This document shows, one piece after another, positions 29,175 through 38,365 of a stretch of DNA of 64,000 nt. The stretch is from an uncultured Clostridia bacterium (GTDB lineage: Bacteria > Bacillota > Clostridia > Oscillospirales > CAG-272). Position 1 is the first letter of the stretch; every line of letters starts with the position of its first letter. The translations under genes were made by a program, and so were the position numbers. The notes under the pieces were generated by a model. The model worked only from the letters and a program-made list of their open reading frames with translations, ran no database searches and had not been told where the DNA came from. The stretch covers positions 1-64,000 of the forward strand of contig CANRIL010000004.1 of assembly GCA_947630625.1 (NCBI GenBank), read 5' to 3'.

Positions 29175-30269
29175 ATGATAGATGAAAGACTCGTATACGG
29201 AGCGGCAGCCGTCATCTGCGCGTTTCTGCTCTCGTATCTTCTGACGCCCGCCGTCCGTGCGCTCGCCGTGAAGATCGGCGCCGTGGACGTTCCGAAAGAC
29301 GACAGGCGCATGCACAAAAGGGCAATTCCTCAGGCGGGCGGCCTTGCCGTCTTTATCAGCTTTACTCTCACGACCTTTCTTTTCGGCAAAATCGGCTCCG
29401 AGCTTTACGCGATATGGATAGGCGGAACGATCCTAATCCTGCTCGGCATCCTGGACGACGTTTTTGACCTTAACCCGTGGTTAAAGCTCGCGGTTCAGAT
29501 AATCGCCGCGCTGTGTGCAATTTACGAGGGCGTGATCGTTCGCGAAGTATTTTTCTTCACGCAATATGTGAGCCTCGGCTGGCTTTCATACCCGCTGACC
29601 GTGCTGTGGATCGTCGTACTCGTGAACGCTTTCAATCTGATAGACGGACTTGACGGGCTTTCGTCAGGCGTCTGCGCCATATCGTGCGTTACGCTTGCGC
29701 TCGTCTCGCTGCTCTACGGCAGAATAGAGACGGCTCTCATAGCCGCCGTACTGTTCGGCTCGTGCGTCGGCTTTCTGCCGTTCAATTTCTATCCGGCGCG
29801 CATTTTCATAGGCAATACGGGCGCATATTTTCTCGGATTCGTGCTCGCCGTTATTTCGATCGGGGGCGTATTCAAGGTGAGCGCCGTCATCTCGTTCCTT
29901 CTGCCGGTGATGATCTTCGCGCTGCCGCTGTTTGACACCGTGTTTGCGTTCTTCCGCAGGATCGCGCACGGGCAGGCGCCGTTCTCCTCTGACAAGAAGC
30001 ACCTGCACCACAGACTGATCGAGCTCGGACTGTCGCAGCGGCACGCCGTGCTCGTGATGTACGCCGTCAGCGGGCTGTTCGGTCTGCTCGCGGTCATATT
30101 CACAGACAAGCTGCTTTTAAACGAAAAGCTGCTGAAATCCGTTGTACTTCTCGCCGCGATCGGCGCTATCTGCGCCGTTGACTATCTTGTATTGAGGCAA
30201 AATAAAAAGCACCGCGACGAAAAATCGCGGGATATCGAAGATGATCATGATGAAGGGGGGCAGGAATAA
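29175..30269 (+). CDS. MraY/WecA-family undecaprenyl-phosphate glycosyl-1-phosphate transferase
   Basis: DDRRMHKRAIPQAGG, NAFNLIDGLDGLSSG and HGQAPFSSDKKHLHHRLIELG. Confidence 0.9.
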   Translation: MIDERLVYGAAAVICAFLLSYLLTPAVRALAVKIGAVDVPKDDRRMHKRAIPQAGGLAVFISFTLTTFLFGKIGSELYAIWIGGTILILLGILDDVFDLNPWLKLAVQIIAALCAIYEGVIVREVFFFTQYVSLGWLSYPLTVLWIVVLVNAFNLIDGLDGLSSGVCAISCVTLALVSLLYGRIETALIAAVLFGSCVGFLPFNFYPARIFIGNTGAYFLGFVLAVISIGGVFKVSAVISFLLPVMIFALPLFDTVFAFFRRIAHGQAPFSSDKKHLHHRLIELGLSQRHAVLVMYAVSGLFGLLAVIFTDKLLLNEKLLKSVVLLAAIGAICAVDYLVLRQNKKHRDEKSRDIEDDHDEGGQE

Positions 30270-30614
30270 ATGTTCAAGTTTATAAAGGTGTGGACAAAGA
30301 GCCGCAACCCGCAGAGCCCGCGTTACAGGCGCGATTTCGTCCGCGAGCTTGACGGAATGAGCATCAAATACGTGACCGAGCGGCGCGGCGACAACGATGA
30401 CGTGATCGGCAAAGGCGGCGCGCTTATCGTCAAGCCTGAGACTGACACGTTCATTGTATATGCCGGTTCGGAGGTACTTTTCCGCTGCAATATACCGGAG
30501 CTTGCCGCCTGGCAGCTGCTCTCCGGCGACGGCGTTGTGCTGACGGCGCCCGATATCGAGCACGGCGGCGTCGAGCGGACGATCATCGCATATTATACGT
30601 ATTACAGGAAATAA
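30270..30614 (+). CDS. Hypothetical protein
   Basis: 114 aa, start abuts the preceding stop; co-oriented. Confidence 0.6.
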   Translation: MFKFIKVWTKSRNPQSPRYRRDFVRELDGMSIKYVTERRGDNDDVIGKGGALIVKPETDTFIVYAGSEVLFRCNIPELAAWQLLSGDGVVLTAPDIEHGGVERTIIAYYTYYRK

Positions 30615-30619
30615 TCGTT

Positions 30620-31483
30620 ATGAAAAAGCGCACCATTCTGCTCGCAGTTTCCGCGCTGATCATATTAGTCATCGCGGGCGCAGCGGTATTTTTGTGGATG
30701 AATCCGCAGTATACGTTTATCGCGGGCGAATTTTTAGGGGCGAGGCGCGAGCATGTTGAGCTCGATGTCGCCGAGCCGAACGGGCTGCGGGAATACACGC
30801 TTGACGAGCTAAAAAGCGATGATCGCGTCACGTTTGACCAGAGCATGATGCTCGTAAATACGACATACACGCTCGCGGACGATTATGTTCCGGAGGTCGA
30901 GCCGTACGGCGACACCGGCGTCATAATGAACGTCTCTATGACGGAAGCGTATAAGTCGCTGTCGTCCGCCGTCGCCGATAAAACGGGCGAACGGCTGCTC
31001 GTTTCGAGCGATTTCAGGACTGCCGAGCAGCAAAAAGAGGAATACGAAAGCTCCCCCGCCGTCGCGACCGTTCCGGGCGCGAGCGAGCACCAGACCGGGC
31101 TTGCGCTTGACGTTTACGTGCCTTACTACGCAAGCTACGGCTTTCTGAAATCGGAGGCAGGGCGCTTCGTCGACTCGGAATGCTGGAGATACGGATTCAT
31201 AGTCAGATATCCCGTCTACGGGGAGGACGAAACGGGCATCGTGTTTGAACCGTGGCACATCAGATATGTCGGCATGCCGCACGCGAAGCTGATCTATCAC
31301 AGCCGCAGCACGCTTGAAGGATATATAAGCTCGCTCGCGGACGGCGTGTGGTACAGCTGCGACGAATATATATTCTCGCGTCAGACACCGAGCGGCGGCT
31401 CGCTGCTCCTGCCGGAGACTTTCAGAAAAGCCGTGATCTCGCCTGACAACACCGGCAGATATATTGTCACGCTGACCGTCTGA
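30620..31483 (+). CDS. VanY/M15B-type D-alanyl-D-alanine carboxypeptidase
   Basis: N-terminal TM; GASEHQTGLALDV...ECWRYGFIVRYP...EPWHIRYVG. Confidence 0.9.
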   Translation: MKKRTILLAVSALIILVIAGAAVFLWMNPQYTFIAGEFLGARREHVELDVAEPNGLREYTLDELKSDDRVTFDQSMMLVNTTYTLADDYVPEVEPYGDTGVIMNVSMTEAYKSLSSAVADKTGERLLVSSDFRTAEQQKEEYESSPAVATVPGASEHQTGLALDVYVPYYASYGFLKSEAGRFVDSECWRYGFIVRYPVYGEDETGIVFEPWHIRYVGMPHAKLIYHSRSTLEGYISSLADGVWYSCDEYIFSRQTPSGGSLLLPETFRKAVISPDNTGRYIVTLTV

Positions 31484-31567
31484 AAACAGCCGAATTATCG
31501 TTATCTCCGGCAATTTACAGCCGAATTAATGGCGCGCCCATGGCTGCGCCGAACAAATTAAAAAAGC

Positions 31568-31645
31568 GTCGGGGAAAATTCCGAAAGAGTTTTCCCCGAC
31601 CGGTCTGCCGAAAAAGCACAGTTTACGGACTGTGCTTTTTTACGT
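31568..31645. terminator. Two adjacent terminator-type hairpins
   Basis: GTCGGGGAAAA...TTTTCCCCGAC and AAAAAGCACAGT...ACTGTGCTTTTTT. Confidence 0.75.
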
Positions 31646-31709
31646 AGATGCGAAATGCCTGATCATCCGCGATAATTGTGACTTTCCTCGCCGGTGTTCA
31701 TTTTTTTGC

Positions 31710-32828
31710 TTATTTCAAATAATCAATAAAATTCTTTTTGTTCTCGCTCGCCGCAGTCGTCGGTCTACCCAAATCTTTCCTTGACCCTATCGAGCATTTA
31801 ACTTCAATCAGGCAGAGTTCATTTCTAAGCTTTGCAGCTTCCAATTCGACGCCAAGGTCTTTAATGTTATCCACGCTTACCGCATTTGGATAACCGCAGC
31901 CTTTTGCAATCACCGAAAGATCTATCTTCCCTGCGACCGTCGGCATACCTCCGACCGTTTCATGCGCCCCGTTGTTGAGGACTATATGCACGATGTTTGA
32001 GGGGGCGTTCGCGCCTATCACCGCCATCGCGCCCATGTGCATGAGCGCCGCGCCGTCGCCGTCTATGATCCACACCCTTGTATCCGGCTTCTGCACCGCG
32101 ATCCCGAAAGCGATCGATGAAGCGTGTCCCATCGAGCCGACCGTCAGAAAGTCCCGTTCGTGACCTTCTCCCCGCGCCTCGCGTATCTCAAACAGCTCGC
32201 GGCTCGCCTTGCCCGTCGTTGAGACGATAGGATCGTTCCCCGTATGCTCGACAACGTGACGGATTATCTCCTCGCGCGTCATGCTGTTGCTGTTCTCATA
32301 CCTGACCTTGCCGTCGAATTCGAGCGCGCCCTTTCTGACGACGAATGCTGCCTGCTTCCCTGCGGCGAAAATTTCTCTGAATTCCGCCATTTTAGCGCTG
32401 ATCTCGTCCTCGGTCGTCTCTTTCGAGATGACGAAATGCGCGATATCCATATCCTCGAGCAGCTTAAGCGTCACCTCACCCTGATAGATGTGCTGAGGCT
32501 CATCGTGAACGCCGGGCTCGCCTCGCCAGCCGACGATGAACAGACACGGAATGCCGTATACCTTTTCGTTGAGCAGACTCGCGACCGGGTTGATGATGTT
32601 GCCCTCGCCGCTGTTCTGCATATAGACGACCGACACTTTTCCAGTCGCGAGATGATATCCCGCCGCGATCGCGGCGGCGTTTCCTTCGTTTGCCGCTATA
32701 ACATGATGATGCGGGTCGGTGCCGTACGTATAGATCAGATAGTCGCACAGCGCGCGCAGCTGCGAATCAGGTACGCCGGTGAAGAAATCGGCGCCTGTCG
32801 CGTTTATAAGTGATGTTGCCTTCATCAT
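31710..32828 (-). CDS. aepY: Phosphonopyruvate decarboxylase
   Basis: ThDP enzyme: TGVPDSQLRALCDYL, IIDGDGAALMHMGAMAVIG; adjacent to PEP mutase. Confidence 0.92.
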   Translation of the reverse strand: MMKATSLINATGADFFTGVPDSQLRALCDYLIYTYGTDPHHHVIAANEGNAAAIAAGYHLATGKVSVVYMQNSGEGNIINPVASLLNEKVYGIPCLFIVGWRGEPGVHDEPQHIYQGEVTLKLLEDMDIAHFVISKETTEDEISAKMAEFREIFAAGKQAAFVVRKGALEFDGKVRYENSNSMTREEIIRHVVEHTGNDPIVSTTGKASRELFEIREARGEGHERDFLTVGSMGHASSIAFGIAVQKPDTRVWIIDGDGAALMHMGAMAVIGANAPSNIVHIVLNNGAHETVGGMPTVAGKIDLSVIAKGCGYPNAVSVDNIKDLGVELEAAKLRNELCLIEVKCSIGSRKDLGRPTTAASENKKNFIDYLK

Positions 32829-32836
32829 TCACCTCG

Positions 32837-34135
32837 TCAAAGCTCGTCTATGAGCGAGATTATATCCTTGATCGGCATCAGCCTGCTGTCGACCTCTTTG
32901 GCGCGGTGATAGCGGAGAATGTCCTTTGCGGTCTGCTCCATCGCGGGGAACGCGCTTCTTGTGAGCTGATTTGCATAAATTACGATGTTGACGCCGTGCG
33001 CGGCGAGCTCGTCCTCCGTTATGACGTTGAAGGAGGATGGAACGACAACTATCGGTGTGTGCTTATCCTTTTCGCGGAATTTGTCGCAGAATTCGAGTAT
33101 CTCTGCGGGGTCCTTCTTGCGGCTGTGGATCATTATGCCGTCCGCGCCCGCCTCCACAAACGCATATGCCCTCGCAAGCGCGTCGTCCATTCCCTTTTCA
33201 AGGATAAGGCTCTCGATCCTTGCGATGATCATAAAATCATCGGTGAGCTGAGCGCGCTTTCCCGCCGCGATCTTCTCACTGAATTCCTCTATCGACGCCT
33301 GCGTCTGCTCGACCTCGGTGCCGAACAGGCTGTTTTTCTTCAGTCCCTTTTTGTCCTCGATTATGACGGCGGAAACGCCCATTCTCTCGAGCGTTCTGAC
33401 ATTGTATACGAAATGCTCCGTAAGCCCGCCCGTATCGCCGTCAAGGATGATCGGCTTTGTCGTGACTTCCATGATATCGTCTATGGTGCGAAGTCTTGAC
33501 GACATATCTACAAGCTCGATGTCCGGCTTTCCCTTTGCGGTGGAATCGCAGAGGGAGCTGACCCACATCGCGTCAAACTGGTCGAGCTTTCCGTTTTCTT
33601 CAACGACGGTCGTCTTTTCGGCGATAAGCCCCGTAAGACCGCTGTGCGCCTCGATGACCTTTACGATCGGGCACATGTCTATAAGCTGACGCAGACGTTT
33701 GCGGCGGTATTCCGGCATGGCGAGCTTTTCTCTTAACTGAAGATCGATCTTTTTGACGGTCTCGTTATATGTATAAGGAACATCTATAACCTGTCCGCCG
33801 TAAGAAGCCAACAAATCAGTTACGTGTGCGCGAATTACTGCCTCAGGACCGTTTATCCAGTTGTCGCCGTGTATAACGTAGTCGGGATGAATAAGCGTGA
33901 CGACATCGTCATACATCATGTCTTCCTGAATAACGACTTCTTCCACGCCGTCGATGCTGCGGTACAGCCTGATTCTTTCGCTCTGGCTTATAGTGGGAAA
34001 TTTATTATATCTGATGAGTACCTTGTCAGAAAGAGCTCCCACTATTACTTTCCCGAGCTTGTGCGCCTCCTCTATAATATTCAGATGTCCCTCATGGATA
34101 ACATCCGTACAAAAGCATGTGTAAACGGTTTTCAT
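32837..34135 (-). CDS. aepX: Phosphoenolpyruvate mutase with N-terminal cytidylyltransferase-like domain
   Basis: CFCTDVIHEGHLNIIEEA nucleotidyltransferase domain plus PepM signature EDKKGLKKNSLFG. Confidence 0.93.
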   Translation of the reverse strand: MKTVYTCFCTDVIHEGHLNIIEEAHKLGKVIVGALSDKVLIRYNKFPTISQSERIRLYRSIDGVEEVVIQEDMMYDDVVTLIHPDYVIHGDNWINGPEAVIRAHVTDLLASYGGQVIDVPYTYNETVKKIDLQLREKLAMPEYRRKRLRQLIDMCPIVKVIEAHSGLTGLIAEKTTVVEENGKLDQFDAMWVSSLCDSTAKGKPDIELVDMSSRLRTIDDIMEVTTKPIILDGDTGGLTEHFVYNVRTLERMGVSAVIIEDKKGLKKNSLFGTEVEQTQASIEEFSEKIAAGKRAQLTDDFMIIARIESLILEKGMDDALARAYAFVEAGADGIMIHSRKKDPAEILEFCDKFREKDKHTPIVVVPSSFNVITEDELAAHGVNIVIYANQLTRSAFPAMEQTAKDILRYHRAKEVDSRLMPIKDIISLIDEL

Positions 34136-34148
34136 TTTCGATCCTCCA

Positions 34149-35282
34149 TCAATCGTTATATTTTACAGGCGTTTTGACTCCGCATACCGCCAGAGCTTCT
34201 TTAAATACATTAAAGAAATCCTCAATATCCTGTTCATCTATCGCGCCAAGGGCGCAAAGCCTGAAGGTGTTCGTCGTTGAAATCTTTCCCGGGTAAATCG
34301 TAAATCCGCGCTCATAGCAATAGTCATGAACCTTTTCAAAGCTCCAGTTCGGATCGTCAGGATAGATCGCCGAAGAAACAAGTCCCGCTCGCCATTCGGG
34401 TTTTATCACCTGTTTAAAGCCGAGTTCGTCAAGACCTTTGTTGATCGCGTTGAACACTCTTGTGTGCCGTGCCCATTTTGCCTGTTCCCCCTCAGCCCAG
34501 TACTCCTTAAGCGCCTGCAATGTGGCATAGATCGTCTGGACAGGCGGGGTAAAGTGCATCTCGCCCGTCTTTTCAAAATAGTCGTATTGCAAGAACAAAT
34601 TGCAATAATATGAGTGCTTGGGATAGTCCTTTGAAGCTTCGATCACATCTCGGTTGCCGACGACAAACGACAACCCGGTAAACGCCATCAATCCTTTCTG
34701 TGCAGAAGCCATCAGAAAGTCGATATTGTCCTTTTCGATATCGATAGGCCGCATCGCGTAGGTGCTTGTCGTGTCGGTAATGAATATAGCGCCGTATCTG
34801 TGAGCAAGCGCGCCTATCTCGCGGATCGGGTTGAGTATCCCGGTGCCGGTTTCGTTGTGGGTGGTGTAAACGACGGCAATATCCGCGTTTTTCTGTAAGG
34901 TTTCCAGAACCTCCGAAAGATCGGGACGCTCGTCGACAGGATATTTCAGCTCTATATACGGCAAACCGTAATACTGACATATCTCCGTGGCACGTGTACT
35001 GTATGCGCCGTTGTTGATAACGAGAATTTTTTTATTTGCCGGCAAAAGCGAATTCAGGCAGACATCGATATTGAGCGTTCCGGAACCGCAGAACAAGACT
35101 GAGGTGTACTTTTCAAGATCGCCGTGGACGACCCGCACCAGATCCTCACGAAGCCCTTTCATCAGCGATGCAAATTCCTTCTCGCGCGGGCAGATATCGG
35201 GCACTACCTGAGCATATTTAACGGAATCGGTCGTAGTAGACGGACCGGGATTTAAAAGAACATTTCTTTTTACAGATTCCAT
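34149..35282 (-). CDS. phnW: 2-aminoethylphosphonate--pyruvate transaminase
   Basis: LLNPGPSTTTDSVKYAQ, FCGSGTLNIDVCLNSLLP and SAQKGLMAFTGLSFVV. Confidence 0.9.
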   Translation of the reverse strand: MESVKRNVLLNPGPSTTTDSVKYAQVVPDICPREKEFASLMKGLREDLVRVVHGDLEKYTSVLFCGSGTLNIDVCLNSLLPANKKILVINNGAYSTRATEICQYYGLPYIELKYPVDERPDLSEVLETLQKNADIAVVYTTHNETGTGILNPIREIGALAHRYGAIFITDTTSTYAMRPIDIEKDNIDFLMASAQKGLMAFTGLSFVVGNRDVIEASKDYPKHSYYCNLFLQYDYFEKTGEMHFTPPVQTIYATLQALKEYWAEGEQAKWARHTRVFNAINKGLDELGFKQVIKPEWRAGLVSSAIYPDDPNWSFEKVHDYCYERGFTIYPGKISTTNTFRLCALGAIDEQDIEDFFNVFKEALAVCGVKTPVKYND

Positions 35283-35293
35283 CTTAATATACC

Positions 35294-36772
35294 TCACTTA
35301 TATTCTTTCCCGAAGTTCTTTCTCTCTTTTATGTAGAAAACAAGCCCGATCGCTATCCAGACCGCAAGCATTATATAGCTCTCTTTCCCAAAGTGGACGC
35401 CCGGCAGACCGGGGATCGGGATAAGCTGCAATATCATAAATATGATGCCGAACAAAGTACCCGTCACCGCCATTGCTTTCAAAAACGCCGTCCCGTCGCC
35501 GTCACGCTTCACGGTGACAAGCGTACTTGCGCATGTGAAGAAATAACCGATCGACGCGCCTATCGCGCTCATGTCAACGAACCATCCGAGCGCCTCTCTG
35601 CCGAGTATCGGTCCCGAAAGCGAGACGATCATGCAAAAGATGATGGCGTTCTTCGGTGTTCCGTATTTACCGTCGACCTTTCCGAAAGACTTCGGAAGAT
35701 ATCCGTCACGGCTCATCGAATACATCAGCCTCGAAGACGCAAGATAGAATCCCATGATCCCGGAAAGGACGGCGCATGACACGCCGACGCCGATCAACAC
35801 CTTGCCGAATGCTCCGAGAAGCTCTTCTGCGGCAACGAGGAGCACCCACTCTCCTGCCATGACCCGCTCCGGCCAATTTTCAAGAGCCGCAGCGGCGACG
35901 GTGTTGTTGCTCGTGTATACAAAGCAGCCGAACACGATGGCGATGATCATTATGAACGAAACTTTTTTGTAACTGAAATTGAATTCCTCGGCAGCCTGCG
36001 GAATCGCATCAAAACCGACATATGCCCACGGAGCTATCGCAAACGTTGCAAGAATTGCCGAAAGGATCCCGACGGTGCCGGTGTGGGCGTAACTGCCTAT
36101 TTCGGAAGTAACGGCATTTGCCTCTATAGCGGCTTCTTTGTCAAAGCCCCAAATCGGCTGCATATTGATCCCCTTTGCCTTTGCGGAGACAACTCCGGCG
36201 ATGCAAAGCGTAATCGCACATATAACGAGAAGCGACGAAAGTATCGTCTGCACAAATCCCGCCTTCTTTACGCCCACTATATTGAGCCAGCCAAACAGGA
36301 TGAGGATCGCCATTGCCAGAAGCATTTCGCCCGCGTAGATGTCAAATCCGGCTATCGTATAGTGAAATCCCCATTTCAGAATATTCGCGGACCCGTCAAG
36401 CCCGTCGACAATAAGTCCGATCGCCGTGCTGTTCATCGGCACGTTTGTCAGATATGCGACGACCAAAAACCAGCCGCAGACAAACGCGGCGTCCTTACCG
36501 AAGCACATCTTTGTGAAAGTGAATTCTCCGCCCGCCTTCGGATATTTCGGCACCATGTAGGCATAGGAAAAAGCTATAATGATCATCACGAGCGCGCCGA
36601 GGATCATCGCTATCGCGGTTCCTGCGACGCCCGAGTTCGGCAGGAACTTTTTGCCTGGGTTGATGAAGCTTCCCCAGCCTATGACGCAGCCGAAAGCGAT
36701 CGCCCAGACGTGCATAGGCGAAAGCGAACGCTGCAGCTTCCCGTCGGAATTTTGTGTTTGTTTACTGCTCAT
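35294..36772 (-). CDS. APC-superfamily permease
   Basis: AFGCVIGWGSFINPGKKFLPNSG; about 12-14 TM; within the AEP operon. Confidence 0.85.
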   Translation of the reverse strand: MSSKQTQNSDGKLQRSLSPMHVWAIAFGCVIGWGSFINPGKKFLPNSGVAGTAIAMILGALVMIIIAFSYAYMVPKYPKAGGEFTFTKMCFGKDAAFVCGWFLVVAYLTNVPMNSTAIGLIVDGLDGSANILKWGFHYTIAGFDIYAGEMLLAMAILILFGWLNIVGVKKAGFVQTILSSLLVICAITLCIAGVVSAKAKGINMQPIWGFDKEAAIEANAVTSEIGSYAHTGTVGILSAILATFAIAPWAYVGFDAIPQAAEEFNFSYKKVSFIMIIAIVFGCFVYTSNNTVAAAALENWPERVMAGEWVLLVAAEELLGAFGKVLIGVGVSCAVLSGIMGFYLASSRLMYSMSRDGYLPKSFGKVDGKYGTPKNAIIFCMIVSLSGPILGREALGWFVDMSAIGASIGYFFTCASTLVTVKRDGDGTAFLKAMAVTGTLFGIIFMILQLIPIPGLPGVHFGKESYIMLAVWIAIGLVFYIKERKNFGKEYK

Positions 36773-36788
36773 TTTTTCGCCCTCTTTT

Positions 36789-37688
36789 TTATACATCATA
36801 AGTCGGATCGATTGCCTTTAATTCTTTGAATGTATCGATCTCGACAATGTCGGATTCCCGACAATCGCGGATCTCAACCTGATAATTTTCCTTGCAGTAT
36901 TTAAGCGGCACCTGTTCCCAATACCGTTCCTTCCCTCCCGGTGACTGGTATACTTTTGCGATATCCTCCGAAAGCCTCCTGCCGTCCTGACCGTTCCAAT
37001 AGGAAATGCCGACCATCTGCCATATGTCATTGCCCTCGCCGCCGACTTCCTGCTCAACGATAATTTCGTCCTTTACCCGAAAGCACCAGTCGTCGGAGCG
37101 GTCTTTTTTTATGCCGAGAAAGTTTGAGGTGTAATGGTATTTCTTTATTATATCCTGATTTGAAAGCAGCAGATCCGCCTCGAAAACGTAGGCGTTGGAG
37201 AGCATATACCGCGCGACAAAAGCCGAGCTTATGTTATTTGCCTCGTTATATACCGGATTTTCGAGGAAGTGGATCATAGGGTATTTATACAGAAGCTGAT
37301 CGAACTGCTCAGCCAAATAGCCTCTGACCATGTAAATTTCATTGATTCCTGCCCGCAGACAGGCGTCAATAAGGTGATCGATGATGCGCACGCCGTGGAC
37401 ACGGACGAGCGGCTTCGGGGTGTTGAAGGTTATCGGCACCATACGGGAACCGAAGCCCGCGGCGATGAATACGGCACGTTTTACGCGATATGGTTCCAGC
37501 GCATTGACACCGGAGTTTGTGATGTCGCCGTTTTTCAGATAGCCGAGGTCTGTAAGCTCCTTTGACACCTTGTTGACGGTGCCGAGCGAGTACCCGGTCT
37601 TTTCTTTAAGCTGACGCTGGGTGAGAGTGATCCTTGATGTTGCAAGCATTTCAAGAATGTCAAATTGCTTGCGGGTTAGTTCCTGCAT
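36789..37688 (-). CDS. LicC/PntC-like nucleotidyltransferase with N-terminal winged HTH
   Basis: N-terminal HTH (MQELTRKQFDILEMLATSRITLTQRQLKEKTGYSLGTVNKV) then VFIAAGFGSRMVPITFNTPKPLVRVHG. Confidence 0.85.
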   Translation of the reverse strand: MQELTRKQFDILEMLATSRITLTQRQLKEKTGYSLGTVNKVSKELTDLGYLKNGDITNSGVNALEPYRVKRAVFIAAGFGSRMVPITFNTPKPLVRVHGVRIIDHLIDACLRAGINEIYMVRGYLAEQFDQLLYKYPMIHFLENPVYNEANNISSAFVARYMLSNAYVFEADLLLSNQDIIKKYHYTSNFLGIKKDRSDDWCFRVKDEIIVEQEVGGEGNDIWQMVGISYWNGQDGRRLSEDIAKVYQSPGGKERYWEQVPLKYCKENYQVEIRDCRESDIVEIDTFKELKAIDPTYDV

Positions 37689-38113
37689 TTTTGTTATCCT
37701 TTCTTAATAAATTTTGTTCAAACTAATTGCTGACCGTTTAAAATCCTTCAAGATTTTGAGAAGATTAAAACAAAAATCACGCAAAAAAGCCGACTGCGGC
37801 GCAAGTTTTGCCCACTGTTCAAAACGTGGGCGGAAGTCAATAACACCATTAAAAATTTATAATAATAAATTCCGGTTGAGGATCAGGTTTTGCCCGCTTT
37901 ATTTTGCTGTCAAAATAATATTTTAAGCCGCGTATTCGAATTTTTAAAACTGCTCATTTGCAGCGCCTGAAGAATCCCCTTAGCTCGAGCGGATTATATA
38001 GATGCAAATATTTTCCAATAAATCCGCATGATGAAGCATCTGTGATTGCTGCATTATCTGCATAATGTAGTTCAAAAAATGAAAGACTCGAAGGTAAATC
38101 AACCACATAAATA

Positions 38114-38140
38114 AAAAAGCGCCTTCAAAAGCGCTTTTCA
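38114..38140 (-). terminator. Leftward terminator-like hairpin inside the putative invertible segment
   Basis: Minus strand AAAAGCGCTTTTGAAGGCGCTTTTTTATTT. Confidence 0.5.
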
Positions 38141-38287
38141 AACATATAAAATGAGCCCTTACAGATCTGTTCAAAAAACATCTCCGCAAGGGTTCTGTCA
38201 GCATACATAAAATTTTTAAATATGTTGTTTTTACCATCGTTGATAATAAAAACTGCGTGTTAGATTAGATTTTATGCGAAAATCATC

Positions 38288-38316
38288 TTGATTTCTACGC
38301 ATGTTTCTGTTATAAT
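38288..38316 (+). promoter_or_regulatory. Sigma70-type promoter inside the putative invertible segment
   Basis: TTGATT-N17-TATAAT, pointing right in the assembled orientation. Confidence 0.7.
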
Positions 38317-38365
38317 CTTAACGATAAAGTTTCCGGCGTGCCGCAAATACCGTTGGTTGACTACA

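Noticed and set aside
37980-38237. 85-aa minus-strand ORF spanning the left inverted repeat
   Set aside because: No RBS or family; overlaps the putative invertible segment and hairpins, so a coding role is unlikely.
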